Shown here piece after piece: positions 1-9,480 of a DNA stretch of 39,873 nucleotides. The number at the start of each line of letters is the position of its first letter. Within the stretch, counting starts at the first letter, position 1. Location of the stretch: assembly GCA_051453625.1 (NCBI GenBank), contig JBOZIK010000001.1, positions 255,691,617-255,731,489 of the forward strand. Reading direction: 5' to 3'. A model generated the notes under the pieces. It searched no databases, was not told the origin of the DNA, and was given only the letters and a program-made list of their open reading frames with translations. Origin of the DNA: Welwitschia mirabilis. Its lineage: Eukaryota > Gnetophyta > Gnetopsida > Welwitschiales. The position numbers were made by a program, and so were the translations under genes.

Positions 1-888
1 GTCTTTTAGCATTTATTTCATTTGAAAATGTACTTACAATGGCTATAAATAACTAGAAAATGGCTAATGGATACATAATGATTACAAAATGGATAAAAAA
101 TTTTAGTTCCATTTTATTTGGTAGACCCTTCAAATTATGATCGATCCCATCAGGTGCTATAACTTACATAGGTCACCTGAGTAAAATTTTCAGTTGTCTT
201 GATTTCTTATGTCTCTATTTCTAGTCGACTCTATCTGGGTTTGATTGATCCTAGTCCAATCAGCCACCATTAAATCTGGTCATCCACTTATCCTAATAAA
301 GATATTTTCAATTTCCTACATTAGGTCTGGTCGACCCTTTTAGGTGTCTGGTCAACCCCATAACAATAGGCTTAGAAGTATTAGCTACATAGTGCTTAAG
401 TTCAGTTGACCTCTTCAATGGTCCGATCGCCCTCTTATTAATCAGTTTAAGAGTACTGTTCATAGGTTCACAGATCCGATTGATCTCATCATAGGACTAG
501 TCGATTCCTTATCATTTAGTCTATGGATAGTGTTACCAAGTCCATAAATCTGGTCAATCCCATGAATGTCTAGCTAATCCCTTGCCATTCGATTCAGGGA
601 TACTGGCTCTCGAGGTTACAGGTGTGGTCAACCCCATCAGAAATCTAGTTAACCCCTCTGAATTCAATTCATTTTCTGAGTATCTGCTTCAGGTTTAGTC
701 GACCCCTTAAAAGTCTAGTCAATCCCTCAAGAGGATAAATGAACTTGACATGTTTCTATTTTCAGAATTCAATGTTTTTGGCTTCATCTTTAGATCTACA
801 AGTGATTAACGTCTTTTGCACAAGATACACAAAATTTTCTACACAAAAAACATTAGTTTGACATAAATTGGTAAAACATAATCTAATA
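1..888 (-). mobile_element. Copia family I LTR, left end cut by the window
   Basis: This stretch is similar to the LTR at 11873-13216 (from about 12590 onward) and to 4665-5025. The shared right edge reads cataatctaata here, cataatccaata at 13216 and cataatccaaca at 5025. On the minus strand that edge is the start of the LTR, TGTTGG in the best-preserved copy. No polypurine tract follows the edge, so this is a 5' LTR of an element running off to the left, or a solo LTR. It holds many copies of a ggtcgacc-like motif (for example near 140, 223, 326, 350, 480, 505, 625 and 700). The stretch is longer than the matching part of the 13-kb copy, so the motif array differs in size between copies. There is no coding potential. 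Confidence 0.75.
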
Positions 889-999
889 CCTTTAATATAA
901 GAAATTAAAGATACTTTTATATACTTCAAACACATTAAGGATTTGTATTAGAAAAAAAAAAATTTAAAAAAATTATTCCTTAACAAGTTCACCTAGTAA

Positions 1000-3345
1000 A
1001 AAATATAACTCAAATGATGAAGAAAAAATTCCACCAAAGTATAAGGACTCTAAATTATCAACTATTCCAATGATTATTAATAAGAAATGAATGCCTTATA
1101 TCATATTATATTTAGCAGCCAATGTAAACATCATTCCTTTCTACCTTTGTGAAATGTTATGTCTATTAGAATGTGTAAAAACTGACATAATTCTATAATT
1201 CGCATATGGCTCTAGTACAAGCTAAAGAGAATTTATTAAAGATGTGTTCATTTAATTTAATCAAGGAATATACCCTATTAATTTTTTTATCTTGCACATT
1301 TAAAAAAATTTCTTTTCAATTATCTTGGATAGACCATATTAGCTATAGTATATGCTATAACTCATTATCAAATTGGATTAGTTCAATTAATCTTTACAAA
1401 TATAAAAATAATTTGACTACTTTTAATTCATCCAAGTGTAAGAGAGAAAGACAACATAGGAAGGAATCAAGATTTATTGATATAGCTTCCAAATCCATTC
1501 TTGTTAATGATCCCCTTTAATTTCTACCAAAAAATGAACATAAACATCTCCTAGATTTTAATACTTAATAACAAAGTAAAAGAAATGGAAAAAACAATGT
1601 TGTTTGGACCCCTATACCGTTAGGATGTGATAGGATCAAATGAATATCAATAAGTTTTAGAACTCAAAGAATTATCATCTAGTTTGAAATATATCTTTTT
1701 GGATATAAAAATAACAATATCATTAATCAAATTTGGAATAAGAGAAATATATGATTAAAATACTTAATAAAAGGGAATTTTTCTAATTACATAAAGATCT
1801 TGAAAAATTAATCTCACTGGTCTTAGTAATGTACAAAATTTACTTGAAATAAAATATGAAACCAATAAGAAAACCATCTAGATGCTTGAACTTTGCATTA
1901 CAGAAGGTAGTTAAGGAAGAACTCTATAAGTTATAAAAAGAAGGCATAAGATATCCTATTTTAGATAGTAAATGGATAAGTCCTATTATATTTGTATAAA
2001 AAAAATGATAAGTGGTGAGTCTATATTTACTTCAGAGAGTTAAATGAATGATAAAAAAATGCTCATTTCCCTATATCATACATTGACCAAATTCTAGAAA
2101 AACTCTTTGGACATGAATATTATTGTTTTCTGGATGGATTTAGTGGTTATAATTAGATTATCATAACATATAAATATCAAAGTAAAACAATTTCTACTTC
2201 ACCCTTTGGAACATATTTCTATCAAAGAATTCCTTTTAGATTATGTAATGCATCCACTACCTTCCAACTAGCTATACTTGTTTTGATATGTTGAAAGAAT
2301 TTGTTAAATCTTCATGAATCAATATATGGTAATTCTTTTAATCAAACTTTAGTATGTCTTCATAATGTTTTATAATATTGCATTGNNNNNNNNNNNNNNN
2401 NNNNNNNNNNNNNNNNNNNNNNNNNNNNNNNNNNNNNNNNNNNNNNNNNNNNNNNNNNNNNNNNNNNNNNNNNNNNNNNNNNNNNNNNNNNNNNNNNNNN
2501 NNNNNNNNNNNNNNNNNNNNNNNNNNNNNNNNNNNNNNNNNNNNNNNNNNNNNNNNNNNNNNNNNNNNNNNNNNNNNNNNNNNNNNNNNNNNNNNNNNNN
2601 NNNNNNNNNNNNNNNNNNNNNNNNNNNNNNNNNNNNNNNNNNNNNNNNNNNNNNNNNNNNNNNNNNNNNNNNNNNNNNNNNNNNNNNNNNNNNNNNNNNN
2701 NNNNNNNNNNNNNNNNNNNNNNNNNNNNNNNNNNNNNNNNNNNNNNNNNNNNNNNNNNNNNNNNNNNNNNNNNNNNNNNNNNNNNNNNNNNNNNNNNNNN
2801 NNNNNNNNNNNNNNNNNNNNNNNNNNNNNNNNNNNNNNNNNNNNNNNNNNNNNNNNNNNNNNNNNNNNNNNNNNNNNNNNNNNNNNNNNNNNNNNNNNNN
2901 NNNNNNNNNNNNNNNNNNNNNNNNNNNNNNNNNNNNNNNNNNNNNNNNNNNNNNNNNNNNNNNNNNNNNNNNNNNNNNNNNNNNNNNNNNNNNNNNNNNN
3001 NNNNNNNNNNNNNNNNNNNNNNNNTCATAATGTTTTATAATATTGCATTGGAAAATATTTAAAACTAATTGAGAAAAAAGTCATTTCATGATAAAAAGTG
3101 GAATTTTATTAGGTCATATTATGTCACGAATAGGAATTATTGTGGATCTAATTAAAATTCAAGTAATCACATCTTCAAAAAATCCAACTAATATCAAAAC
3201 ATTAAGAGGATTTCTAAGCACTTTAGTTGTTACTAATGATTTATTAAGGATTTATTAAGAGTTATAAATCCTTGATATGAGCTAATAGAAAAGGATAAAC
3301 CTTTTATATGAAATAAGGAATGTGAAGAATCTTCTAGAACTTCAA
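1000..3345 (+). pseudogene. Ty3/gypsy (Athila-like) pol remnant: protease and reverse transcriptase
   Basis: Decayed polyprotein of an Athila-like element. Near 1012-1075 a KIPPKYKD stretch resembles the pre-protease region. The protease follows, with AANVNIIPFYLCE at about 1115-1153; the catalytic Asp of the usual DLGA motif is Tyr here (codon 1109-1111). An IILDRPY stretch lies near 1315-1340. The protease-RT linker (LELKELSSSLKYIFL) is near 1650-1700. RT motifs include KEGIRYPILDSKWISP (1940-1985), a FLDGFSGYN stretch (about 2130-2155) and PFGTYFYQRIPFRLCNAS (2200-2255). The catalytic Asp pair expected before SIYG is replaced (LHE, near 2310-2318). After the N run, GILLGHIMS (about 3100-3130) and CEESS (about 3320-3335) continue the RT. 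Stops and frameshifts are frequent. The Athila assignment comes from motif style only. Confidence 0.75.
2386..3024. other. Assembly gap, 639 N, flanked by an identical 26-bp sequence
   Basis: The 26 bases before the gap (2360-2385) are repeated exactly just after it (3025-3050). Both copies encode the same stretch of the RT remnant. The true gap is probably zero length, with the two contig ends overlapping. Confidence 0.85.
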
Positions 3346-3558
3346 ATGAAAAAGTTATAACTATGTAACATCCACATTTTTCATCTAGAAACATTGAACG
3401 TTACTCTAATAGGATCCAATGCATTAATGTTGGCTTAATCCCATTTTTATTAATGCATTGGATTCCATCAAAGTAACATTTAAAGTTTTTAGGTTAAAAA
3501 CATAAATGTTACATAGTTATAACTTTTTTCTTTTGGAGGTCTAAAAGATTCTTCACAT
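3320..3558. repeat. Large imperfect palindrome (foldback) at the end of the Athila RT remnant
   Basis: The arms at about 3320-3428 and 3449-3558 are reverse complements at roughly three bases in four, with a loop of about 20 bases. The best blocks are atgtgaagaatctt at the outer ends, gttataactatgtaacat in the middle and ccaatgcattaat at the inner ends. The outer part of the left arm is in frame with the RT remnant (CEES). The right arm read on the minus strand gives CEESF, so the arm copies RT coding sequence in reverse. It may be an inverted duplication or two meeting inverted element copies. It does not look like a classic MITE because the arms contain coding sequence. Confidence 0.7.
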
Positions 3559-4664
3559 ACATCATTTAAATTTTAAAGCTTTCTTTATTATAAAAATGTA
3601 AAGTTTAACTTTTTACAACTTGAAACTTAAAATGTTGCTCTGATAATAAAATGTAATATTCTCAACATTTACCATCAAGACTATGCATTAATTATAAATT
3701 ATAATGATAAAAAGAAAGGTATTCTTTAGCTAAAAACTTCAAATAGAAGAATGAACACTTAAAGATTGAGTCCTATAAGAAACGTATATTTACAATAGAA
3801 AAATAATACATGCTAGTTAAAACTTATTCAAGTAAAGCTATAACTATAAGCCTTTTTAAACTAAAACCAAAACTACAAGTTTAAGAAATAGATCAATTTG
3901 ATATCTTAAAGATATAATGTTTACAAGTCTATTATAGATAACTGACTATAAATTTTTAAAAATAAAAAGTTGATCACAAGACATAATGAGATCAGAAGTT
4001 ATAATAAGGAACAAATCATTTCAAATAGTACTTTTTAAGAACAGCTAGAAAATGAATATTTCATTTTAATATACCCTCCTTAATAAGATAAATTAGCATT
4101 TACTATGCTTTGATTTATTACTTATTCAATATAAAACAATATGGAATGAGAACCATGAATCATCACAGACCCTACTATGGCTCTAATAAGGTAAAAGATT
4201 AGGATACAAAGAACCTGAAGAGATAAGATAGATTAAGATTAGACAAAAATAAAGGCTTTAAATTCTAGAATGTTTGATTTTCATGAAAATGAAATGAGAC
4301 AAACAAGTTATGTTTTATTTTCATCATTCCACTAGCTTCTTTAATGATCTGTGAATTATCATTTTGACGACCTCATTTGGCAACTTGTAGATTATCATTT
4401 CCACTACCTCATCTAGAAGTCTATGATTTTAGTTGATAAACCAATTATATTTTGTTTTTATCATTCCATTGCCTCATTTGGGGATATATGAATTCTCATT
4501 TCCATAAAGAATATTTAAAATTTTAAAGGATATCATAAGAGATGACAAGTTAGTTTCATGAATTTAACTTTCAAATGTCAATAATTTTCATAAAAAATAA
4601 GATTCATTATTTTCTAAGCTAAATATAATATTATTATGCATTCTTTCCATATGTTAGATGTAGC
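3559..4664. other. Unassigned AT-rich stretch, possible LTR of another element
   Basis: No coding sequence is recognisable. Near 3637-3648 the plus strand reads gctctgataata, close to the reverse complement of the tRNA-Met primer site (tggtatcagagc), followed by tgtaatattctc at 3652. This could be the inner edge of a minus-strand LTR, but I could not find the other edge. The stretch ends near 4664, where family I LTR similarity starts abruptly. Confidence 0.3.
4327..4500. repeat. Four diverged direct repeats of about 36 bp
   Basis: Units begin near 4327, 4364, 4400 and 4464. They share a pattern of ccacta/ccattg followed by cctcattt(g), and end in gaattatcatt or gattatcatt. A non-repeated insert of about 27 bases follows the third unit. 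They lie in the unassigned stretch, possibly inside an LTR. Confidence 0.55.
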
Positions 4665-5025
4665 TAGTATGAAAATATTATCTGTCAGGTCCTCAAATCT
4701 AGTCAACTATATCAAAGCCTGGTCAACCCCTTTCCATTTAGTTCAGGGACACTGATTCTTCACATTATAGGTTCTGTTGATCCCATAAAAATTTGGTTGA
4801 TCCCTTTAGATGTAGTTCATTTTCCTTTAACAGCTTCAAGTGTGGTCGACCCCTTAAGAATTGGGTCGACCCCTTTGGAGGATGAATAAATAAATAGGTT
4901 TTTGGTGCACATTTTAGTTCTATCTTTTAATCTACAAAAACCTTAATATCTTCTATACAAAATATATAACATTGGCTATATAAAAGACATTAGTTTGACA
5001 TCAATTAATAAAACATAATCCAACA
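4665..5025 (-). mobile_element. Copia family I 3' LTR, truncated
   Basis: Matches 12882-13216 closely, including ggtcaacccctttccattta, agggacactgattct and the terminal cataatccaaca. On the minus strand it begins TGTTGGATTATG, which keeps the canonical TG. Only about 360 bases remain of a family length near 1.34 kb, and similarity stops abruptly around 4665. It contains several ggtcgacc motifs (for example near 4848 and 4864). Confidence 0.75.
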
Positions 5026-5040
5026 ATCTTCCCTTTTGAT
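5026..5040 (-). other. Polypurine tract of the copia family I element
   Basis: On the minus strand this reads atcaaaagggaagat, directly before the LTR start TGTTGG. It is the expected priming site for plus-strand synthesis and fixes this LTR as the 3' LTR of a minus-strand element. Confidence 0.75.
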
Positions 5041-5586
5041 ATTAATGGCAAACAAATACTTATTTGTGATAAAATTAATACTCATAGAAAAACTTCCCCT
5101 TACAAAATGCTTATTTGTAAAGTAATAATCCAAGTTAAGACAAGTTAAGACATTTTAAATAAATAATATTTGGTTCTTTTAAATGCAATAAATTTAATAT
5201 GCACAATTGAGGAATTAAAAAGGCATAATCTTATTATAGTCATAATGTGACCAAGAAAACTTATTTAATTAGATGATATGAATATTTTGGTTTATTTCTA
5301 AATATTATAATGATTTTAAACTTTTTAAAATAGATACAAATGATATCACAATATTAAATGAGATATACCAAATGATATAAATATTGTGCTAAAATAGATA
5401 ATTGCATTACATTATGATTAAAACATTACAAGTCTAGTATATAAGAATTACAAAGATAAAAGTGCTCATCAATAGTATACAACTAAAATTTAATCAGAAA
5501 AACATAAACAAATACAACTAATTCTCCCCCCTTTTGACATCAATGGTAAAGGAAAGAATACAAAATAGAATATGAAAAAAATTATT
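5041..5586 (-). other. Noncoding 3' region of copia family I, first copy
   Basis: AT-rich sequence between the end of ORF3 and the polypurine tract. From 5370 it matches 7376-7573 at roughly six bases in seven, so it belongs to the element. Nothing coding is visible. Confidence 0.6.
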
Positions 5587-6195
5587 TCAATGAGACTCCT
5601 CCTCTTCTTCTTCTTCTTCTTCTTCCTCCTCTTCGGAGTCTTCCTCTAATTTTTCCTCATTACCTTCTATGTAAGCTAAGCTAATAACCTCTGCTAAGGT
5701 ATCCACAATATCATATCCAACTATAATGAGGACTTCTTTCATGTTTCTAGTATAGAATTTAATTCATCTTAGATATAAGAGAGTCTTATAAGAAGATACT
5801 TCCTTAGAATTAGTAGTAGAAGATTTCTTAAAGGGAGTAAAGATATGCATGCGAGACAAGGTCGAATGCCCAATGCTTGACAAAAAGACTAAAGGGTTTC
5901 CAACTTAGGATGAAAGGTAACTAAAAAATAGTAGTGAATGTTGGCTATAAGTATAGAGTAAGGTAAAGCCCTAGTTCTATGGTACTCCAGTTATGAGGTC
6001 ATGTTCTTCAATATTATGGTAGGAGCATTAATGGAATGCTCAATTTTTACCAAATACATCAAATAAGCTCAATAGCAGGAGACCTCATCATGAGGGCTAG
6101 TCAAAAGTAAAAAGTTATAAGTAAAAACCAAATGAAGAAAATGATATTTAGGAGTCTACAAAGAGGTAGACAAAGTGTGCTTCCAAGTGTGCATC
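5587..6195 (-). pseudogene. ORF3 C-terminal part, copia family I, first copy
   Basis: Read on the minus strand, this is the end of a third reading frame that lies after pol in this family. It ends with an acidic tail (EEKLEEDSEEE, then a long run of Glu) and a stop at 5587-5589. The Glu run is encoded by a ctt/cct microsatellite on the plus strand. Upstream, TRALPYS resembles the LPYG-type motif seen in plant retrotransposon third ORFs that are often labelled envelope-like or plant-transposon proteins. The copy is cut at 6195 by the TG of an Athila-type LTR. It has a near relative at 7574-8568. Function is unknown; the envelope label is a database convention and not evidence. Confidence 0.6.
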
Positions 6196-7275
6196 TGTTG
6201 CGACGTCAACTTAAGTGTATTTGATAGGGTATTTTGAGTTATTTTGTAGATAAACTAACAGATAAATGCCTAGTTCCTATGACAATTGAGAATCCAAGAA
6301 CACAAAACAAAAACATGCAATTTATCAGATAATTCACAAGAATTTTCTATAGATATGGATAAATTGTATTTTCAGATGATCATTCCTGCAAACAACCAGA
6401 TATCACACTAATAAAGGATGAGTAGAAGACCGTCGTTCCCTATGTTATCTAGACGATAGTCAGGATGACAATCCTAATTGCACATATAATAGACTTATTT
6501 CTAGATGACTTGCAGATTGAAGTGAACATCTTCTCGTCAGAGTCCATCGTCCACCTCATCGTCCAGACAACACAAGTAGATGATATCTCTAATATCAGTC
6601 GATAACAATTTGCATGCAAATCACAGATAGTTAAACTAGAAGCAAACTAGATAACTCATTGTAAAATCCTGTCATCTCCTCCATCATCCAAACGATCAAC
6701 TGGACGAAACTGTCCTTTGATACTTTTACAGATTGTATTCCCAAGTTATCACTTGTTATTTACGACTTTCCATTTCATGTTAGCTAGAGTTTCTCTTATA
6801 CTTTTCTGTTAGTTTCTTTTCCCTTTCTGTCTATAAATGAAGCTCTCCCCCTCGATTCCTAATCATATTCGACAGTACCTGACATTCTCGTAATAGGAGA
6901 TCTTGGGACTGGAAAACCATCTTGTAATCCAGAGAGACGTTACCTTGGTGTTAGGTGGCGTATCCTCCATTGATGAACAGCTACTTTGTAATACAGATGT
7001 CTTTTTACACTTTTAATATCAATTACTCTTTTTGTTAACAATTTCAAGAACTTATCACTCATAGTGTATGTTGTTCTAGATTCGTAATAGGTTTCTTTAA
7101 TTATATAGATTATGAGGGTAGCTTTTGTTAATGCTGAGCTTGATTAGATTAAGTGCATCGCTATTTATTTTCATAGATTAGTCTTGCATCGTTATTCCAT
7201 TTCATGCATTGCAATTTAAATTAATAGATTAAAGTTACATATTTCTTTTCTGAAATCAACTCTTTATTATCCATA
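6196..7275 (+). mobile_element. Athila-type LTR (at least 1.08 kb), right end in a gap
   Basis: Starts TGTTGCGACGTCAACTT and shares its layout with the LTR at 16018. Both have TGTTG(C/T)GA at the start, a TATA box (tataaatga at 6832-6840), then accttg(g/t)tgttaggt about 110 bases later, and a cattgca-rich tail. It carries a family-specific cgtcc/ggacg motif repeated between 6430 and 6720 (for example atcgtcc near 6558). It is richer in GC than the surrounding copia remnants, so it may be younger. It is inserted into or joined to the ORF3 remnant at 6195. No internal coding region is attached, so it is a solo LTR or the edge of an element hidden by the gap. Confidence 0.7.
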
Positions 7276-7375
7276 NNNNNNNNNNNNNNNNNNNNNNNNN
7301 NNNNNNNNNNNNNNNNNNNNNNNNNNNNNNNNNNNNNNNNNNNNNNNNNNNNNNNNNNNNNNNNNNNNNNNNNNN
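7276..7375. other. Assembly gap of exactly 100 N
   Basis: Exactly 100 N is the usual placeholder for a scaffold join of unknown length. The sequence on its right does not continue that on its left: it restarts at a point matching 5370. Confidence 0.9.
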
Positions 7376-7573
7376 AAATAACACAAATATTCTGCTAAAA
7401 TAGATAATTGCATTACATTATGAGTAAAACATTATAAGTCTAACATGCAAGGATTACAAAATAAAAGTTCTCATCAAGAGCATACAACTAAAATTTAACT
7501 ATAAACATAAATAAACACAACTAATTCTCCTCCTTTTTACATCAATGATAAAGAAAAGAATACAAAACATAAT

Positions 7574-8568
7574 CTAAACTAAAATATTTTGATCATACTC
7601 CTCCTCCTCTTCTTCTTCTTCTTTAGAGTCTTTCTCTAATTCTTCTTCATCTTCTCCTATGTGAGCTGAATTAGTAGCCTCTGCTGAGGTATCCATAATA
7701 TCATATATACCTGCAATGAGGGATTTTTTTTATGAGTTTAGTATGAGAGTTAATCTATCTTAGATATGAAAGAGCCTCATCAGGAGAGGCTTTCTTAGGA
7801 ATAGCAGTAGAAGATTTCTTGGAGAGGACAAAGATATGCATGCGAGACAAGGTCGCACGCCCAATTGGTGACATAGGCTAAAGAGTTTCAAACTTAGGAT
7901 GGAAGATAACTATAAAATGATGGAAAATGCTAATGATAAGCACAGAGTAGGGTAAAGCCCTAGTTGTGTGGTACTTTAGCTGTGAGGTCATATTCTTTAG
8001 TATTATGGCAAAAGCTTCAATATACTGCTCAATTCCTATCAAGTACATCAAATAGGCTCAATAGCAGAAGGCCGTATCATGATGGCTAGCTAAAGGTACA
8101 AAGTTATAGGTGAAAATAAAAAGAAAACAATATTTAAAAGTCAACAAGAAAGTAGACAAGGTGTACTTCCAAGTGTAAAACCTACCACAACGCTCCCTGG
8201 TAACTACAGGCTTGTCTTCCACAGTGTCTCTAAGAGGCTAAATCTCCTTATAGTTCCCACTTAGAAGATTAGTTAACTAAGAGATAAGATTTGAATTTAC
8301 TCTTATTCTCTTTCCTAAAACAAGGCATTACAATAAAATATTCTAGTAAGAAAGAGATAAGCTAAACCTAAATGTTCTCTTAGGAGTTAAATAACTTCCT
8401 TGAGTTCTCTAAGCTCTGAGATAGCTATAGATCACTCCTGGCACATGGCTTTCTTTCCAAACTTCTTAAAAAACTTATCAATATCTTCTTCTGATATTTC
8501 TTGATAGAAGATTGCTAAATCCCTGGAGGAAGCCTCCTTTACTTTTCTCCTGAATGGGTTTTAGCCAT
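7574..8568 (-). pseudogene. ORF3 of copia family I, second copy
   Basis: Minus-strand reading from ATG at 8568 (MAKTH) to a stop at 7574-7576. Recognisable blocks are EASSRDLAIFYQEISEEDI and KFFKKFGKKAMC near the start (about 8450-8535), TRALPYSVLI with FHPKFETL near 7890-7960, and RATLSRMHIFVLS at about 7815-7855. The protein ends in an acidic tail (GEDEEELEKDSKEEEEEE). At least one frameshift and several stops separate these blocks. The LPY(S/G) and LSRM blocks resemble plant retrotransposon third ORFs. At about 330 codons it is much shorter than the roughly 600-codon ORF3 of family II. Its function is not known. Confidence 0.6.
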
Positions 8569-8789
8569 TTTAGGATTCTTACAAGAAAAAGGACTGAGAA
8601 AATCACTAGATCTAGAAGCAAGAGCTCTAAATCTTAAAAGAAAATCATTAGATCTGATAGTTAGAAAGGGCTAAAGCATAATGAAATTAAGTTAGGCTCT
8701 ATCTCTTTTATAGGCTGAGGAAACAAGGGTGTAATGAAGAAAGAAATTGGATCCACTGACTACACTTTTGCACTGTAATCTGTTAGTTC

Positions 8790-8950
8790 TGATTAAACAC
8801 TCAAGGTTTTAGTCGACCCATTAAGACATGGGTCTACAGTACTGAAAGAGGTCCAAATGACTGGGCTCTTAGTCTGGTCGACTAATTACATCAAATCGAT
8901 TAAATCATAGATCTAGTAAATTGTCTTGTAATTAGTCAAGGATGGTGACT
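8790..8950. repeat. Spacer between protease and ORF3 carrying the family I LTR motif
   Basis: Contains agtcgaccca (8811-8820) and tctggtcgac (8873-8882). The second is identical over ten bases to the LTR sequence at 326-335. An aatcgatt block (near 8895) and a gtctac block (near 8832) resemble decayed copies. No LTR edge is visible here. Confidence 0.5.
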
Positions 8951-9149
8951 TAATCCCCAGATCATTTTCATGATTAACATATTAATTATAGACATGGGGT
9001 GTTACATTAGAATTTTCTAGAAAACATTAAGTTCTATCAAAATTTATCCTAACATCATAATTTTCATGGAGTAATTGATCAATCAAATTAATTTCTAATC
9101 TATAAGTATTATCCACACATTTTGTAGAAAACATAAAACATTTATTTGT

Positions 9150-9480
9150 TCATCTACAACATCACATTTCTATTTTTCAAAGATTACTTTGTGACCTTTA
9201 TCACATAATTGACTCACACTTAATAAATTATGTTTTAATCCATTGACATAAGATACATCATCAAGTTTAGGTAACTTACCTCTCTTGATGCATTTTGTAC
9301 CTTCTATTTTTGCCCTTTCATTATTTCCAAATATGACTTCTCCTCCATTTATGATCTTCAGATGTTAAAAGCTTGATTTCTCTCATGACATATACCTTGA
9401 GAAACCATTGTCTAAATACCAACTATTCATACGTGGTTCTTTGTAAGCTATTTATGTCAAAAAACTTTGAAGATTATTAG
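9150..9480 (-). pseudogene. Copia family I protease and pre-integrase region
   Basis: On the minus strand WYLDNGFSRYM (about 9390-9421) corresponds to the copia protease active-site block WYLDSGCSRHM. The catalytic Asp is kept (9410-9412) but DSG has become DNG. Downstream, NGGEVIFGNN (about 9320-9350) and YVNGLKHNLLSVSQLCDKG (about 9193-9250) match the usual run-in to the gag_pre-integrase domain. The reading then ends near 9170 and no integrase follows, so the element lost the rest of pol. Stop codons interrupt the frame after SRYM. Confidence 0.75.

Larger units (their letters stand above)
5370..8176. repeat. Direct repeat pair of copia family I 3' segments (5370-6190 and 7376-8176)
   Basis: About 820 bases at 5370-6190 match 7376-8176 in the same orientation. 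I counted about 14 differences in the first 100 aligned positions. They are separated by an Athila-type LTR and a 100-N gap. The divergence suggests two old, separate element copies, not allelic duplicates of one copy. Confidence 0.8.

Noticed and set aside
1206-1520. 104-codon open frame on the plus strand
   Set aside because: It overlaps the Athila protease remnant in a different frame; the protease-like reading is the meaningful one.
2360-3040. Open frames across the N run
   Set aside because: They exist only because N codons contain no stops.
3637-3660. Primer-site-like sequence followed by tgtaat as proof of another LTR element
   Set aside because: Suggestive, but the second LTR edge and any internal region are missing, so it is kept only as a possibility.
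4327-4500. CRISPR-like array
   Set aside because: The repeats are diverged and nearly contiguous, and the context is a plant genome.
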